Numbered from the stretch's first letter, positions 9,093 to 17,512 are shown. The stretch: DNA of 64,000 nucleotides from Methylotenera_A sp040387035 (GCA_040387035.1 JAZKEN010000003.1:40138-104137); one strand, 5' to 3'. The notes: generated from the letters alone by a model not told the origin. Made by a program: numbers and translations.

Positions 9093-9105
9093 TGAATTTA
9101 ATTCA
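9093..9105. promoter_or_regulatory. MetR-type operator between metR and metE
   Basis: TGAATTTAATTCA is a perfect match to the palindromic MetR consensus TGAA-N5-TTCA, with T at the centre. It lies 15 bases upstream of the metR ATG and 81 bases before metE, placed to activate metE and autoregulate metR. The site is seen in the sequence; its binding is inferred from the enterobacterial system. Confidence 0.75.
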
Positions 9106-9186
9106 AATTTATCACAAAAACTTTCGCTTTATTAAATTTTTTTGTCATTAGAGAATGCATGCCTTGTATTGATTGAAGATAATAAA

Positions 9187-11490
9187 ATGACAACAAAAAA
9201 CATTAAAGCCCATATCCTGGGTTATCCACGCGTAGGCGCAAAACGTGAATTGAAGTTTGCGCTGGAATCATTCTGGCGCAAAGAAACGACATCGGAACAC
9301 TTGCAAAAAACAGCAGCAGAATTGCGCAAAACGCATTGGCAAAAGCAGCAGGATGCCGATTTAGCGTTTATCACCAGCAATGATTTTTCGCTATACGATC
9401 ATGTGCTGGATCACACTGTTTTATTTGGTGCGCAACCAAAACGCTTTGCTAAATTGCCGTTTGGTGAAAAGACTATTTCGCCCGAAAACGCTTATTTCTC
9501 ACTGGCACGTGGCAACTTGGAGCAGCCAGCAATGGAAATGACCAAGTGGCTGGATACCAACTACCATTACATCGTGCCGGAATTAAATGCGGACACGCAG
9601 TTTTCAATCAATGCGCATGATTTTTTAAGCCAGCTGGATGAAGCTTTGGCGCTCTCAAAAAACGTGAAGCCTGTATTGCTAGGCCCTGTCAGTTTTCTGT
9701 ATCTGAGCAAAGCGCGTGGGGTTAATAAATTAGACTATTTAGATAGCCTGGCGGAGCAGTATGCCTATTTACTGCAAGAGCTGCATGCCAAAAAAATCGA
9801 ATGGCTACAAATCGATGAGCCTATTTTTGCGCTGGATCTTGATGATGCCTGGCTAAAAGCGTTTGAGCGCGCTTATGCGCATTTTCGCACTTCGCACTTC
9901 CTTACTGGACGCCCCAAATTATTGCTGACGACTTATTTTGCCAATGTATCGCGCTATCAAGCCTTTATCACCCAATTGCCGATTGACGGCATACATATCG
10001 ATTGCGTGCGGGCACCAGAGCAATTAGGGCCGTGGGTTAATGCTATCCCTAGTTATTGGGTATTATCGGCTGGCATCATCGATGGCCGCAATATCTGGCG
10101 TACCGATTTAGATAAAGCGCTAGCCCTTTTACAGCCATGGGTACAAAGGCTGGGTGAGCGCCTATGGATTGCGCCTAGCTGCTCTTTGCTACACACGCCG
10201 GTTACATTAGCGCATGAGGTGAATTTAGATGCGGAGATTAAATCCTGGTTAGCATTTGCCGATGAGAAACTAAATGAATTGCACATTATCACCAAAGCGT
10301 TGAATGGCGGCGCTGATTCTGTCGCAAATGAATTGGTGATTTCACGCGCGGCGATCACTGCTCGTCAGCATTCGTTACGCGTTCATCATCTGGATGTGAA
10401 AGAGCGTATCAAAAACTTGGTCAATGTGAATGAAAACCGCACAAACAAATTTGATAATCGCCAAATCATTCAACGCGCAAGATTGAATCTACCTTTATTA
10501 CCTACCACAACGATAGGCTCCTTCCCGCAAACTCCTGATATCCGCGCCAGCCGTGCCGCCTTTAAAAAGGGTGAAATCAGCCAGGCCAAATATGATGCCG
10601 ATATGGAATCACACATTGCTTATGCGATTAGCCAGCAAGAAGAAATTGACCTGGATGTATTGGTGCATGGAGAAGCCGAGCGCAACGATATGGTGGAATT
10701 TTTCGGTGAGCAACTGGCAGGCTATGTATTTACCCAAAATGGCTGGGTGCAAAGCTATGGTTCGCGTTGCGTGAAACCACCTGTCATTTATGGTGATGTA
10801 CACAGACCCAACGCGATGACAGTGGATACGGCACGTTTTGCGCAATCGCTTTCTGCACGCCCTGTAAAAGGCATGCTGACAGGCCCAATCACCATGCTGC
10901 AGTGGTCATTTGTGCGCGATGACCAGCCACGCGAAACCACCGCTTTGCAATTGGCACTCGCGATACGCGATGAAGTGGATGATTTGCAAAAGGCGGGTAT
11001 TGCGATCATCCAGATTGATGAGCCCGCATTGCGTGAAGGCTTGCCTTTACAGAAATCCGCCTGGGCACACTATTTGGGTTGGGCAGTACGCGCATTCAAG
11101 CTTTCCGCCAGCGTAGCGCGCGACGATACCCAGATTCATACGCATATGTGTTATGCCGAATTTAACGATATCCTGCCAGCGATTGCTGCCATGGACGCCG
11201 ATGTGATTACCATTGAAACATCGCGCTCGGCCATGGAATTGTTGGATGGCTTTGGTGAATTTTCATACCCGAATGAAATTGGCCCTGGCGTTTATGATAT
11301 TCACTCGCCACGAGTGCCAAGCATTGAAGCCATGGAAAAACTGGTCAGGCGCGCGTTTGAAGTGATTCCGGCAGAACGTTTGTGGATTAACCCTGATTGC
11401 GGCTTAAAAACGCGTGGTTGGGATGAAACGAAACTGGCTTTGCAAAACATGGTAACTGTAGCTAAAAGCTTGCGTGAGCAACTGGCTTAA
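9187..11490 (+). CDS. metE: Cobalamin-independent methionine synthase
   Basis: Transfers the methyl group of 5-methyltetrahydropteroyl-tri-glutamate to homocysteine without B12; cytosolic zinc enzyme. 767 residues from ATG 9187 (a TTG 45 bases upstream is in frame but not needed). The N-terminal barrel starts HILGYPRVGAKRELK; the catalytic C-terminal barrel holds TTIGSFPQT, HGEAERNDMVEFFGEQL, and the zinc ligands in HTHMCYAEFNDI and NPDCGLKTRGW. Divergent from metR. No riboswitch precedes it here; the cobalamin riboswitch lies after its stop and faces nrdA. Confidence 0.97.
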   Translation: MTTKNIKAHILGYPRVGAKRELKFALESFWRKETTSEHLQKTAAELRKTHWQKQQDADLAFITSNDFSLYDHVLDHTVLFGAQPKRFAKLPFGEKTISPENAYFSLARGNLEQPAMEMTKWLDTNYHYIVPELNADTQFSINAHDFLSQLDEALALSKNVKPVLLGPVSFLYLSKARGVNKLDYLDSLAEQYAYLLQELHAKKIEWLQIDEPIFALDLDDAWLKAFERAYAHFRTSHFLTGRPKLLLTTYFANVSRYQAFITQLPIDGIHIDCVRAPEQLGPWVNAIPSYWVLSAGIIDGRNIWRTDLDKALALLQPWVQRLGERLWIAPSCSLLHTPVTLAHEVNLDAEIKSWLAFADEKLNELHIITKALNGGADSVANELVISRAAITARQHSLRVHHLDVKERIKNLVNVNENRTNKFDNRQIIQRARLNLPLLPTTTIGSFPQTPDIRASRAAFKKGEISQAKYDADMESHIAYAISQQEEIDLDVLVHGEAERNDMVEFFGEQLAGYVFTQNGWVQSYGSRCVKPPVIYGDVHRPNAMTVDTARFAQSLSARPVKGMLTGPITMLQWSFVRDDQPRETTALQLALAIRDEVDDLQKAGIAIIQIDEPALREGLPLQKSAWAHYLGWAVRAFKLSASVARDDTQIHTHMCYAEFNDILPAIAAMDADVITIETSRSAMELLDGFGEFSYPNEIGPGVYDIHSPRVPSIEAMEKLVRRAFEVIPAERLWINPDCGLKTRGWDETKLALQNMVTVAKSLREQLA

Positions 11491-11537
11491 TCTTGTTCTA
11501 TTTCCTTTTGTTCATCTAGCCTAATCTTATCTAATCT

Positions 11538-11718
11538 GTCATTCCCGCGAAGGCGGGAATCCAGACAAACCTCAATTTATCGTCAGTTTATTCATTGCTA
11601 AAATGCAACACCACATTTTTAGCAATCGCTAAAAAAACAAAATACATACACCACCAGCAGCAAGAATACTAATTTAGATGTGGTTACTAACTGGATTCCC
11701 GCCTGCGCGGGAATAACG
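11538..11718. repeat. Paired inverted-repeat element (REP/MITE-like), copy 1
   Basis: Left unit 11538-11564 (GTCATTCCCGCG..GGCGGGAATCCAG) and right unit 11691-11718 (CTGGATTCCCGCC..GCGGGAATAACG) are inverted relative to each other. Each is also a hairpin. Between them lies a further inverted repeat, TTGCTAAAA (11595-11603) with TTTTAGCAA (11617-11625), which might end metE transcription. No transposase gene is present. Three more elements of this design occur in the window. Confidence 0.8.
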
Positions 11719-11803
11719 ATTTTAGAGTTGCAAAAAAAAATATATATAAAACAATCATGTAAAAAATAAATTTAAAATATAATCAATATATAGTGTTTTT
11801 ATG

Positions 11804-11832
11804 TTGAACTTCCACTTTATATTGCGTTATAG
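11804..11832 (+). promoter_or_regulatory. Candidate sigma-70 promoter for the riboswitch-nrdAB transcript
   Basis: TTGAAC at 11804-11809, a 17-base spacer, and TTATAG at 11827-11832. The predicted start, about 11839, falls at the first strand of riboswitch stem P1. Confidence 0.5.
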
Positions 11833-11838
11833 TGTGGT

Positions 11839-12033
11839 CACACGGTTCTTACGTTTTAATCAAAAGGTAAGATAAAAGGGAATATGGTGCGCTGGTTAAT
11901 TAACTTAAACAGCAATGCCAAAGCTGCCCCCGCAACTGTAATCAGAGAATTATTTTGTAATCACTGCCACTGAAGCAATTTGGGAAGGCTAACAAAATAA
12001 TGATGACCTGAAAGCCAGGAGACCTGCCGTGTG
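11839..12033 (+). promoter_or_regulatory. Cobalamin (B12) riboswitch aptamer upstream of nrdA
   Basis: P1 is formed by CACACGG (11839-11845) and CCGTGTG (12027-12033). In between are the class hallmarks in order: AAAAGGGAA (about 11875), GCTGCCCCCGCAACTGTAA (about 11924-11942), GCCACTG, TTGGGAAGG, and the B12 box AAGCCAGGAGACCTGCC (about 12012-12028). Adenosylcobalamin or related cobalamins bind such RNAs and usually shut off the downstream gene. The downstream gene is nrdA, so B12 is expected to repress the B12-independent class Ia ribonucleotide reductase. Confidence 0.95.
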
Positions 12034-12120
12034 ACTTTTTTGCGTTCTACCGGATATTAAAAGCCAGAAAAAGCGCAAAACTATTTTTATAACGTTTGAG
12101 GCGGGGTGTCCTCGGCAGAT

Positions 12121-12227
12121 GGAAGTGCGCTTGATTAATAAGCCGCTTCCCTTGCTGGTCTTTAAAGTCGTTCTCAATTGATAAGAGAATGAGCACTTTA
12201 AAGCGTACCTGCCCTTTATTTAAAGGG
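12121..12227 (+). promoter_or_regulatory. Hairpins between the riboswitch and nrdA, including one covering the Shine-Dalgarno
   Basis: Three stems follow the aptamer. GGAAGTG with CGCTTCC lies at 12121-12150. A long stem pairs CTTTAAAGT (12160-12168) with ACTTTAAAG (12195-12203), extended by GTTCTC/GAGAAT. CCCTTT (12212-12217) pairs with AAAGGG (12222-12227), the likely nrdA ribosome binding site, 10 bases before the ATG. No T-run follows the stems, so an expression platform acting on translation is favoured. Which stem answers to B12 is inference. Confidence 0.6.
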
Positions 12228-12237
12228 AAAAATTCAC

Positions 12238-14958
12238 ATGGATGATATCAGACCATCTGTTCACGAAACTCTGCTGCCTACGCTGCAAGTCATACGCCGT
12301 AACGGCGCGGCGGTAGAATTTAATTTAGACAAAATCGCTATTGCAATTACCAAAGCATTTTTGGCGGTCGAAGGCAATCAAAGCGTAGCTTCTGCGCGTG
12401 TGCGTGATCAAGTGGCTATTTTGAGCCAACTGGTGAATAACGCATTGATGCGCCGCTTACCTGCTGGCGGCTCCATCCATATTGAAGATATCCAGGACCA
12501 GGTGGAATTAGCGCTGATGCGCAATGGCAATCACGATGTAGCACGTGCTTACGTGCTTTACCGTGAAAAGCGCAATGCAGAGCGTGCGGCTGAAAAAGCA
12601 GTAAGCGCAGAGCCTGTACATACGCTAAATGTGAATATCGACGGCAAACTAACCCCGCTGGATATCGCAGAACTCAACAAGATGGTGGCTGAAGCCTGCT
12701 TAAACCTAGGTAATGCTGTAGACCCGAATGTTGTAGTTGAGCAAGCCGTACGCGACCTATACGATGGCATCCCGTTTACAGAAGTCTATAAGGCGCTGAT
12801 TTTATCGGCACGTAGCCTGATTGAAACAGAACCCGCATACAACTATGTNNNNNNNNNNNNNNNNNNNNNNNNNNNNNNNNNNNNNNNNNNNNNNNNNNNN
12901 NNNNNNNNNNNNNNNNNNNNNNNNNNNNNNNNNNNNNNNNNNNNNNNNAATAAAGACCGCGATTTTCAATTCGGCTACCTGGGCATTCAAACTTTATACG
13001 ACCGCTACTTTTTACATATTGAAGAGCGCCGTATCGAATTACCGCAAATCTTCTTTATGCGTGTAGCGATGGGCCTTGCGATTAACGAAATCGACCGCGA
13101 AGCACGTGCAATCGAATTCTATAACGTATTGAGCACATTCGACTTTATGAGCTCAACGCCGACTTTATTCAACGCCGGCACCTTGCATTCACAGTTGTCA
13201 TCTTGCTACCTTACGACGGTCAACGACGATCTTGAAGGCATCTATCAAGGCATCAAAGAAAACGCACTGTTGCAAAAATACGCAGGCGGTTTAGGCAACG
13301 ACTGGACGCCTGTGCGCTCACTGGGCGCGCGTATCAAAGGCACTAACGGTAAGAGCCAGGGTGTGATTCCATTCCTGAAAGTGGTGAATGACACGGCTGT
13401 GGCAGTTAACCAAGGAGGCAAACGCAAAGGCGCAGTTTGCGGCTACCTAGAAACCTGGCACCTGGATATCGAAGAGTTCTTGGACTTACGCAAAAATACC
13501 GGCGATGACCGCCGCCGTACGCATGATATGAATACCGCGCACTGGATTCCGGATCTGTTTATGCGTCGTGTCACAGAAGCGGGCGAGTGGACATTGTTCT
13601 CGCCTTCTGACGTACCGGACTTGCATGATAAATACGGCAAAGCATTTGAAACCGCTTATGTGGAATATGAGCGCCGAGCAGATAATGGTGAGATCAAGCT
13701 ATTCAAGAAAATCCCTGCCCTGCAAATGTGGCGCAAGATGCTTTCTATGCTGTTTGAAACTGGCCATCCTTGGATCACTTTTAAAGACCCATGCAATATC
13801 CGTTCACCTCAGCAGCATGTGGGAGTGGTGCATAGCTCTAACCTTTGTACGGAAATCACCCTGAATACTTCCTATACAGAAATCGCCGTTTGTAACTTGG
13901 GTTCTGTTAACTTATTACAGCATTTAACCGAAGTTAACGGCAAGTTAGTGCTAGATAATGACAAGTTGCAGGCAACCATCAAAGTAGGCATGCGCATGCT
14001 GGATAACGTGGTGGATATTAATTTCTACCCTGTTGGCAAGGCGCGCAACTCCAACACACGCCACCGCCCTGTTGGCATGGGCATCATGGGCTTCCAGAAT
14101 TGCCTGCATGCAATGCGTATCCCTTACGCCAGCATGGAAGCGGTGGAATTTGCAGACCGTGCAATGGAAGCGGTTTGTTACAACGCCTACTACGCTTCTA
14201 CTGTGCTGGCAGAAGAACGCGGCCCCTACTCCAGCTTTAAAGGCAGTCTATGGGATCAAGGCATCTTGCCCTTAGATACATTAGATTTGTTGCTATCTGA
14301 GCGCGGCGGCAATGTTGAAGTCGATAGAAGCAAAACGCTGGATTGGGATGGCTTGAGAACCCGCATTCAAAAAGTCGGCATGCGTAACTCTAATTGCGTG
14401 GCAATTGCACCGACGGCAACGATTTCCAATATCGTCGGCGTATCCGCCAGCATTGAGCCGGAATACCAAAACTTATACGTTAAATCTAACCTGTCCGGCG
14501 AGTTCACGATTGTGAATGAGCAATTGGTGATTGACCTGAAAGCGCGTGGCTTATGGGATACGGTAATGGTATCCGACCTGAAATATTTTGATGGCTCATT
14601 GCAGAAAATAGACCGCATACCAGCCGACTTAAAACAGCTTTATGCCACCGCATTTGATGTTGACCCGACATGGCTGATTGAAGCGGCTGCACGTCGCCAG
14701 AAGTGGATAGACCAGGCGCAATCTCTGAACCTGTACTTTGCTGTGCCGTCTGGCAAAAAACTCAATGACACCTATTTACTGGCTTGGCAGCGCGGCTTAA
14801 AAACCACTTACTACCTGCGCTCACTAGGTGCAACCGCGGCTGAGAAATCGACTGGCTCCGGTGGTGAATTGAATGCGGTTTCGGCTGGCAGCAATACGCC
14901 TGAAGAGGCGCCAAAAATGTGTTCAATAGACAATCCAGAGTGCGAATCTTGCCAATAA
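12238..14958 (+). CDS. nrdA: Ribonucleoside-diphosphate reductase class Ia, alpha subunit (gap inside)
   Basis: Large subunit that reduces NDPs to dNDPs with NrdB. An N-terminal ATP-cone (about 17-110, starting QVIRRNGAAVEFNLDKI) is the allosteric site. The catalytic barrel shows the active-site cysteines in SSCYLT, NLCTEITLN and VCNLGSVNL, and the radical-path YY in TTYYLRSLGA. The tail ends CESCQ, the thioredoxin-facing Cys pair. A 100-N gap (12849-12948) after SLIETEPAYNYV removes part of the N-terminal helical domain; the frame continues at NKDRDFQFGYLG. Family members are longer than the 906 codons counted here, so the real gap probably exceeds 100 bases. Controlled by the B12 riboswitch upstream. 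Confidence 0.95.
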   Translation: MDDIRPSVHETLLPTLQVIRRNGAAVEFNLDKIAIAITKAFLAVEGNQSVASARVRDQVAILSQLVNNALMRRLPAGGSIHIEDIQDQVELALMRNGNHDVARAYVLYREKRNAERAAEKAVSAEPVHTLNVNIDGKLTPLDIAELNKMVAEACLNLGNAVDPNVVVEQAVRDLYDGIPFTEVYKALILSARSLIETEPAYNYXXXXXXXXXXXXXXXXXXXXXXXXXXXXXXXXXXNKDRDFQFGYLGIQTLYDRYFLHIEERRIELPQIFFMRVAMGLAINEIDREARAIEFYNVLSTFDFMSSTPTLFNAGTLHSQLSSCYLTTVNDDLEGIYQGIKENALLQKYAGGLGNDWTPVRSLGARIKGTNGKSQGVIPFLKVVNDTAVAVNQGGKRKGAVCGYLETWHLDIEEFLDLRKNTGDDRRRTHDMNTAHWIPDLFMRRVTEAGEWTLFSPSDVPDLHDKYGKAFETAYVEYERRADNGEIKLFKKIPALQMWRKMLSMLFETGHPWITFKDPCNIRSPQQHVGVVHSSNLCTEITLNTSYTEIAVCNLGSVNLLQHLTEVNGKLVLDNDKLQATIKVGMRMLDNVVDINFYPVGKARNSNTRHRPVGMGIMGFQNCLHAMRIPYASMEAVEFADRAMEAVCYNAYYASTVLAEERGPYSSFKGSLWDQGILPLDTLDLLLSERGGNVEVDRSKTLDWDGLRTRIQKVGMRNSNCVAIAPTATISNIVGVSASIEPEYQNLYVKSNLSGEFTIVNEQLVIDLKARGLWDTVMVSDLKYFDGSLQKIDRIPADLKQLYATAFDVDPTWLIEAAARRQKWIDQAQSLNLYFAVPSGKKLNDTYLLAWQRGLKTTYYLRSLGATAAEKSTGSGGELNAVSAGSNTPEEAPKMCSIDNPECESCQ
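12849..12948. other. Assembly gap, 100 N, inside nrdA
   Basis: The flanks do not share any duplicated end, unlike the other two gaps, so this one hides real sequence. To keep nrdA in frame the missing length must leave remainder 1 when divided by 3. Confidence 0.95.
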
Positions 14959-14976
14959 TGTAAAAACTCTTGATTC

Positions 14977-15087
14977 GTCATTCCCGCGCAGGCGGGAATC
15001 CATTTTTAACAATGTTTGAATAAACATAATTATTTGAATTTTAAGCATTTAAAGTCAACTTGGATTCCCACTTCCGCGGGAATGACG
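14977..15087. repeat. Paired inverted-repeat element, copy 2, between nrdA and nrdB
   Basis: Left unit 14977-15002 (GTCATTCCCGCGC..GGCGGGAATCCA) and inverted right unit 15061-15087 (TGGATTCCCAC..CCGCGGGAATGACG), separated by 58 AT-rich bases. It sits between two genes expected to share a transcript. Confidence 0.8.
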
Positions 15088-15133
15088 ATGTTAAGTAAGG
15101 TTTTTAAATCGAAAGAATTAAGGAAAAATAAAT

Positions 15134-16419
15134 ATGCTTTCTTTTGAAGATGAAGTTTACGTAGAACCAGCTGCAGAAAAGTTGGCAGTGGTAGAAACAC
15201 CCGTAATTAAAGCTGTATCAACAGCAGCTAATCAACCATCCATCTCAGGCCGTGTCAATGCCTCTGATAAACGCATGATCAATGGCCAGACCGATGTCAA
15301 TCAACTGGTGCCTTTCAAATACCACTGGGCCTGGGATAAATACCTGGCCGGTTGCGCCAACCACTGGATGCCGCAGGAAGTTTCCATGAGCCGTGACATT
15401 GCGCAGTGGAAAGACAGCACGGCATTGACCGATGACGAACGCTTGATCGTCAAGCGTAACCTGGGCTTTTTTACCACGGCTGACTCACTAGCCGCAAACA
15501 ATATCGTACTAGGCACCTACCGCCATATCACCGCGCCAGAATGCCGCCAGTACTTGCTGCGCCAGGGATTTGAAGAAGCCATCCATACCCATGCCTATCA
15601 ATATATTGTAGAAAGCCTGGGCCTGGATGAGTCTGAGGTATTCAATGCCTACCAGGAAGTCGCCAGCATTAAAGCCAAGGATGACTTCTTGATTCCATTC
15701 ATCAATATCCTGACCGATCCGGACTTTAGAACCGGCACGCCGGAAGCAGATCAGCAATTACTCCGTTCATTAATCGTGTTCGCCTGCATTATGGAAGGCT
15801 TGTTTTTCTACGTCGGTTTTGTGCAAATTTTAGCCTTAGGCCGCCAAAACAAAATGCAGGGCGCGGCAGAGCAATATCAATACATCCTGCGTGACGAATC
15901 CATGCACTGCAATTTTGGTATCGATGTCATTAATACNNNNNNNNNNNNNNNNNNNNNNNNNNNNNNNNNNNNNNNNNNNNNNNNNNNNNNNNNNNNNNNN
16001 NNNNNNNNNNNNNNNNNNNNNNNNNNNNNNNNNNNNACATCCTGCGTGACGAATCCATGCACTGCAATTTTGGTATCGATGTCATTAATACGATCAAGCT
16101 AGAAAACCCGCATTTATGGACAGCGCAATTCCGTGAGGAAATCAAAGGACTAATCCAGCATGGCGTTGAGTTGGAATATCAATACGCAGAAGCCACCATG
16201 CCGCGCGGTGTATTGGGCTTAAATGCCACCATGTTCAAGGAGTATCTGCGTTTTATTGCTAACCGCCGCTGCACTCAAATTGGCCTGGATGTGCTATACC
16301 CCGGCGCGACCAATCCATTCCCATGGATGAGTGAGATGATGGACTTGAAAAAAGAGAAGAACTTTTTTGAAACCCGCGTGACGGAATACCAGACAGGCGG
16401 CGCTTTAAGCTGGGATTAA
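15134..16419 (+). CDS. nrdB: Ribonucleoside-diphosphate reductase class Ia, beta subunit (artefactual gap inside)
   Basis: Diiron-tyrosyl radical subunit partner of NrdA. The ligand and radical pattern E-A-I-H-T-H-A-Y matches the E115..H118..Y122 block of the E. coli protein, and RDESMHCNFG supplies the later Glu and His ligands; the Tyr is retained, so this is the radical-bearing type. The 100 N at 15937-16036 split that second ligand motif, but an exact 55-base duplication (15882-15936 and 16037-16091) flanks them. Collapsed, the gene encodes 376 residues, the size of E. coli NrdB. AGGA lies just before the ATG at 15134. Confidence 0.95.
15882..15936. repeat. 55-base duplicated contig end in nrdB (left copy)
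   Basis: Identical to 16037-16091; both encode ILRDESMHCNFGIDVIN. Assembly overlap rather than a duplicated iron-binding motif. Confidence 0.93.
15937..16036. other. Assembly gap, 100 N, inside nrdB
   Basis: Placeholder of exactly 100 N between two overlapping contig ends; the true gap is most likely zero. Confidence 0.97.
16037..16091. repeat. 55-base duplicated contig end in nrdB (right copy)
   Basis: Right partner of 15882-15936; removing one copy and the Ns leaves nrdB in frame. Confidence 0.93.
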
Positions 16420-16491
16420 TGTCACTTTAATTTGTAGCGGAGTATACTGGGGTAAATATATTGGAGAAATCGTTAGATTTATATTACTCAT

Positions 16492-16821
16492 ATGGCATAC
16501 ATACAAAGAGATGCAGAAGGAAAGATAATCGCAACCAGTACTTCTGAGAATTTTGGCGCTGGCTGGTCTTATATCGAAGACGGTGCCAAAGAGTATATTG
16601 AATTTTTAGAAAATATTTTGATTAAAAATTCACCCTTTCGCGAAAGTGATTTACAGCTAGCGCGCGTTCTTGAAGATTTGATCAATATTCTGATTGAAAG
16701 GGATGTTATTCGATTTACCGATCTGCCGCCTGCTGCTCAAAAACGGCTTAACGACAGGCAAATGTTGCGAAAAAAAACGCAACTATCAACCCTGGTAGAC
16801 GACGCTGTATTTAAAATTTAA
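16492..16821 (+). CDS. Conserved hypothetical protein (family sometimes labelled tryptophan synthase beta-like)
   Basis: 109 residues, acidic to neutral, no signal peptide or membrane helix. The N-terminal part (MAYIQRDAEGKIIA) looks like a short beta strand pair; the centre (about 58-85, with LARVLEDLINILIERDVIRF) is helical and ends in FTDLPPAAQKRL. The pattern L-x-RVLEDLI-x-LI-x-x-x-VIRFTDLP is recalled from small betaproteobacterial proteins misleadingly annotated as tryptophan synthase beta-like; no catalytic residues of that enzyme are present. It follows nrdB by 72 bases on the same strand. Function unknown. Confidence 0.75.
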   Translation: MAYIQRDAEGKIIATSTSENFGAGWSYIEDGAKEYIEFLENILIKNSPFRESDLQLARVLEDLINILIERDVIRFTDLPPAAQKRLNDRQMLRKKTQLSTLVDDAVFKI

Positions 16822-16826
16822 ACAAA

Positions 16827-17435
16827 CTATGCCACGGGCATGGTTTGTTTAAAGCTGGGGCGCTTCACCAGGAGGCTGTAATGCTTGGCCAGGTTAGGAA
16901 ATTTATCTTGCCATTGCAAATGCTTAAAGCGCAAGTCGATGTAGCCCAGCATACTACCCAGTGCAATATCAGCAACGCTGAACGTCTCATTCACGCACCA
17001 CTTTTTCTTGGTGATATCCAGATTAAGCACTTCTAAACCCAGCAATACTTTGCCTAATTGCTTGTCAATATTAGCCTGTAATTGCTGCGCAGGCTCCCTG
17101 CGACTCTCTTGCATGGCGCTGATGGCTGCATCACATATGCCATCCGCCAAGGCTTCCCAGCGGCGCGTCATCATTTTGCTGGTGTTGTCTTGCGGAATCA
17201 AATGAGTTCCTGGTGCGCGGTTATCTAAATACTCGACAATCACTTTTGAGTCATACACGCTGTCGTTATCGTCTAAAACCAGCACCGGCACTTTGCCAAG
17301 CGGGTTATAGTTTTTAACCGGGCAATCGGCATCGGCCAGCACCACTTCCTGCAGCTCAATATCAATATGCTTTTCTAAGGCAACAATACGCACTTTGCGG
17401 GCATAAGGACTATTTGGTGTATATAAAAGCTTCAT
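16827..17435 (-). CDS. Glutathione S-transferase family protein
   Basis: 202 residues from ATG 17435 (the longer frame to 17489 would add an unneeded hydrophobic stretch). The N-terminal thioredoxin-fold domain starts MKLLYTPNSPYARKVR, with a Ser/Tyr active-site region, and contains the cis-Pro and glutathione gamma-glutamyl site at GKVPVLVLDD and YDSKVIVEYLD. The helical C-terminal domain has FSVADIALGSMLGYIDLR, the usual N-capping box region. Resembles YibF-type GSTs of proteobacteria. Substrate unknown. Convergent with the hypothetical gene (5 bases apart) and divergent from nadC. Confidence 0.9.
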   Translation of the reverse strand: MKLLYTPNSPYARKVRIVALEKHIDIELQEVVLADADCPVKNYNPLGKVPVLVLDDNDSVYDSKVIVEYLDNRAPGTHLIPQDNTSKMMTRRWEALADGICDAAISAMQESRREPAQQLQANIDKQLGKVLLGLEVLNLDITKKKWCVNETFSVADIALGSMLGYIDLRFKHLQWQDKFPNLAKHYSLLVKRPSFKQTMPVA

Positions 17436-17500
17436 ATTGGGTTTTGATTTAATTGGAATTAGTATAAAAAGACTAAAGCAGATTAGCAATTAAATTGCAT

Positions 17501-17506
17501 TATAAT
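17501..17506 (+). promoter_or_regulatory. Candidate -10 box directly before nadC
   Basis: TATAAT ends 6 bases before the nadC ATG (17513), and no Shine-Dalgarno run is present, so a leaderless mRNA is possible. No good -35 is seen; tentative. Confidence 0.3.
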
Positions 17507-17512
17507 AGATTT

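Noticed and set aside
11538..11718. Insertion sequence ends
   Set aside because: No transposase frame between or near the repeats; spacer is only 126 bases.
15882..16091. Apparent duplication of the NrdB iron-ligand motif
   Set aside because: Same 55-base artefact; collapsed length equals the family length.
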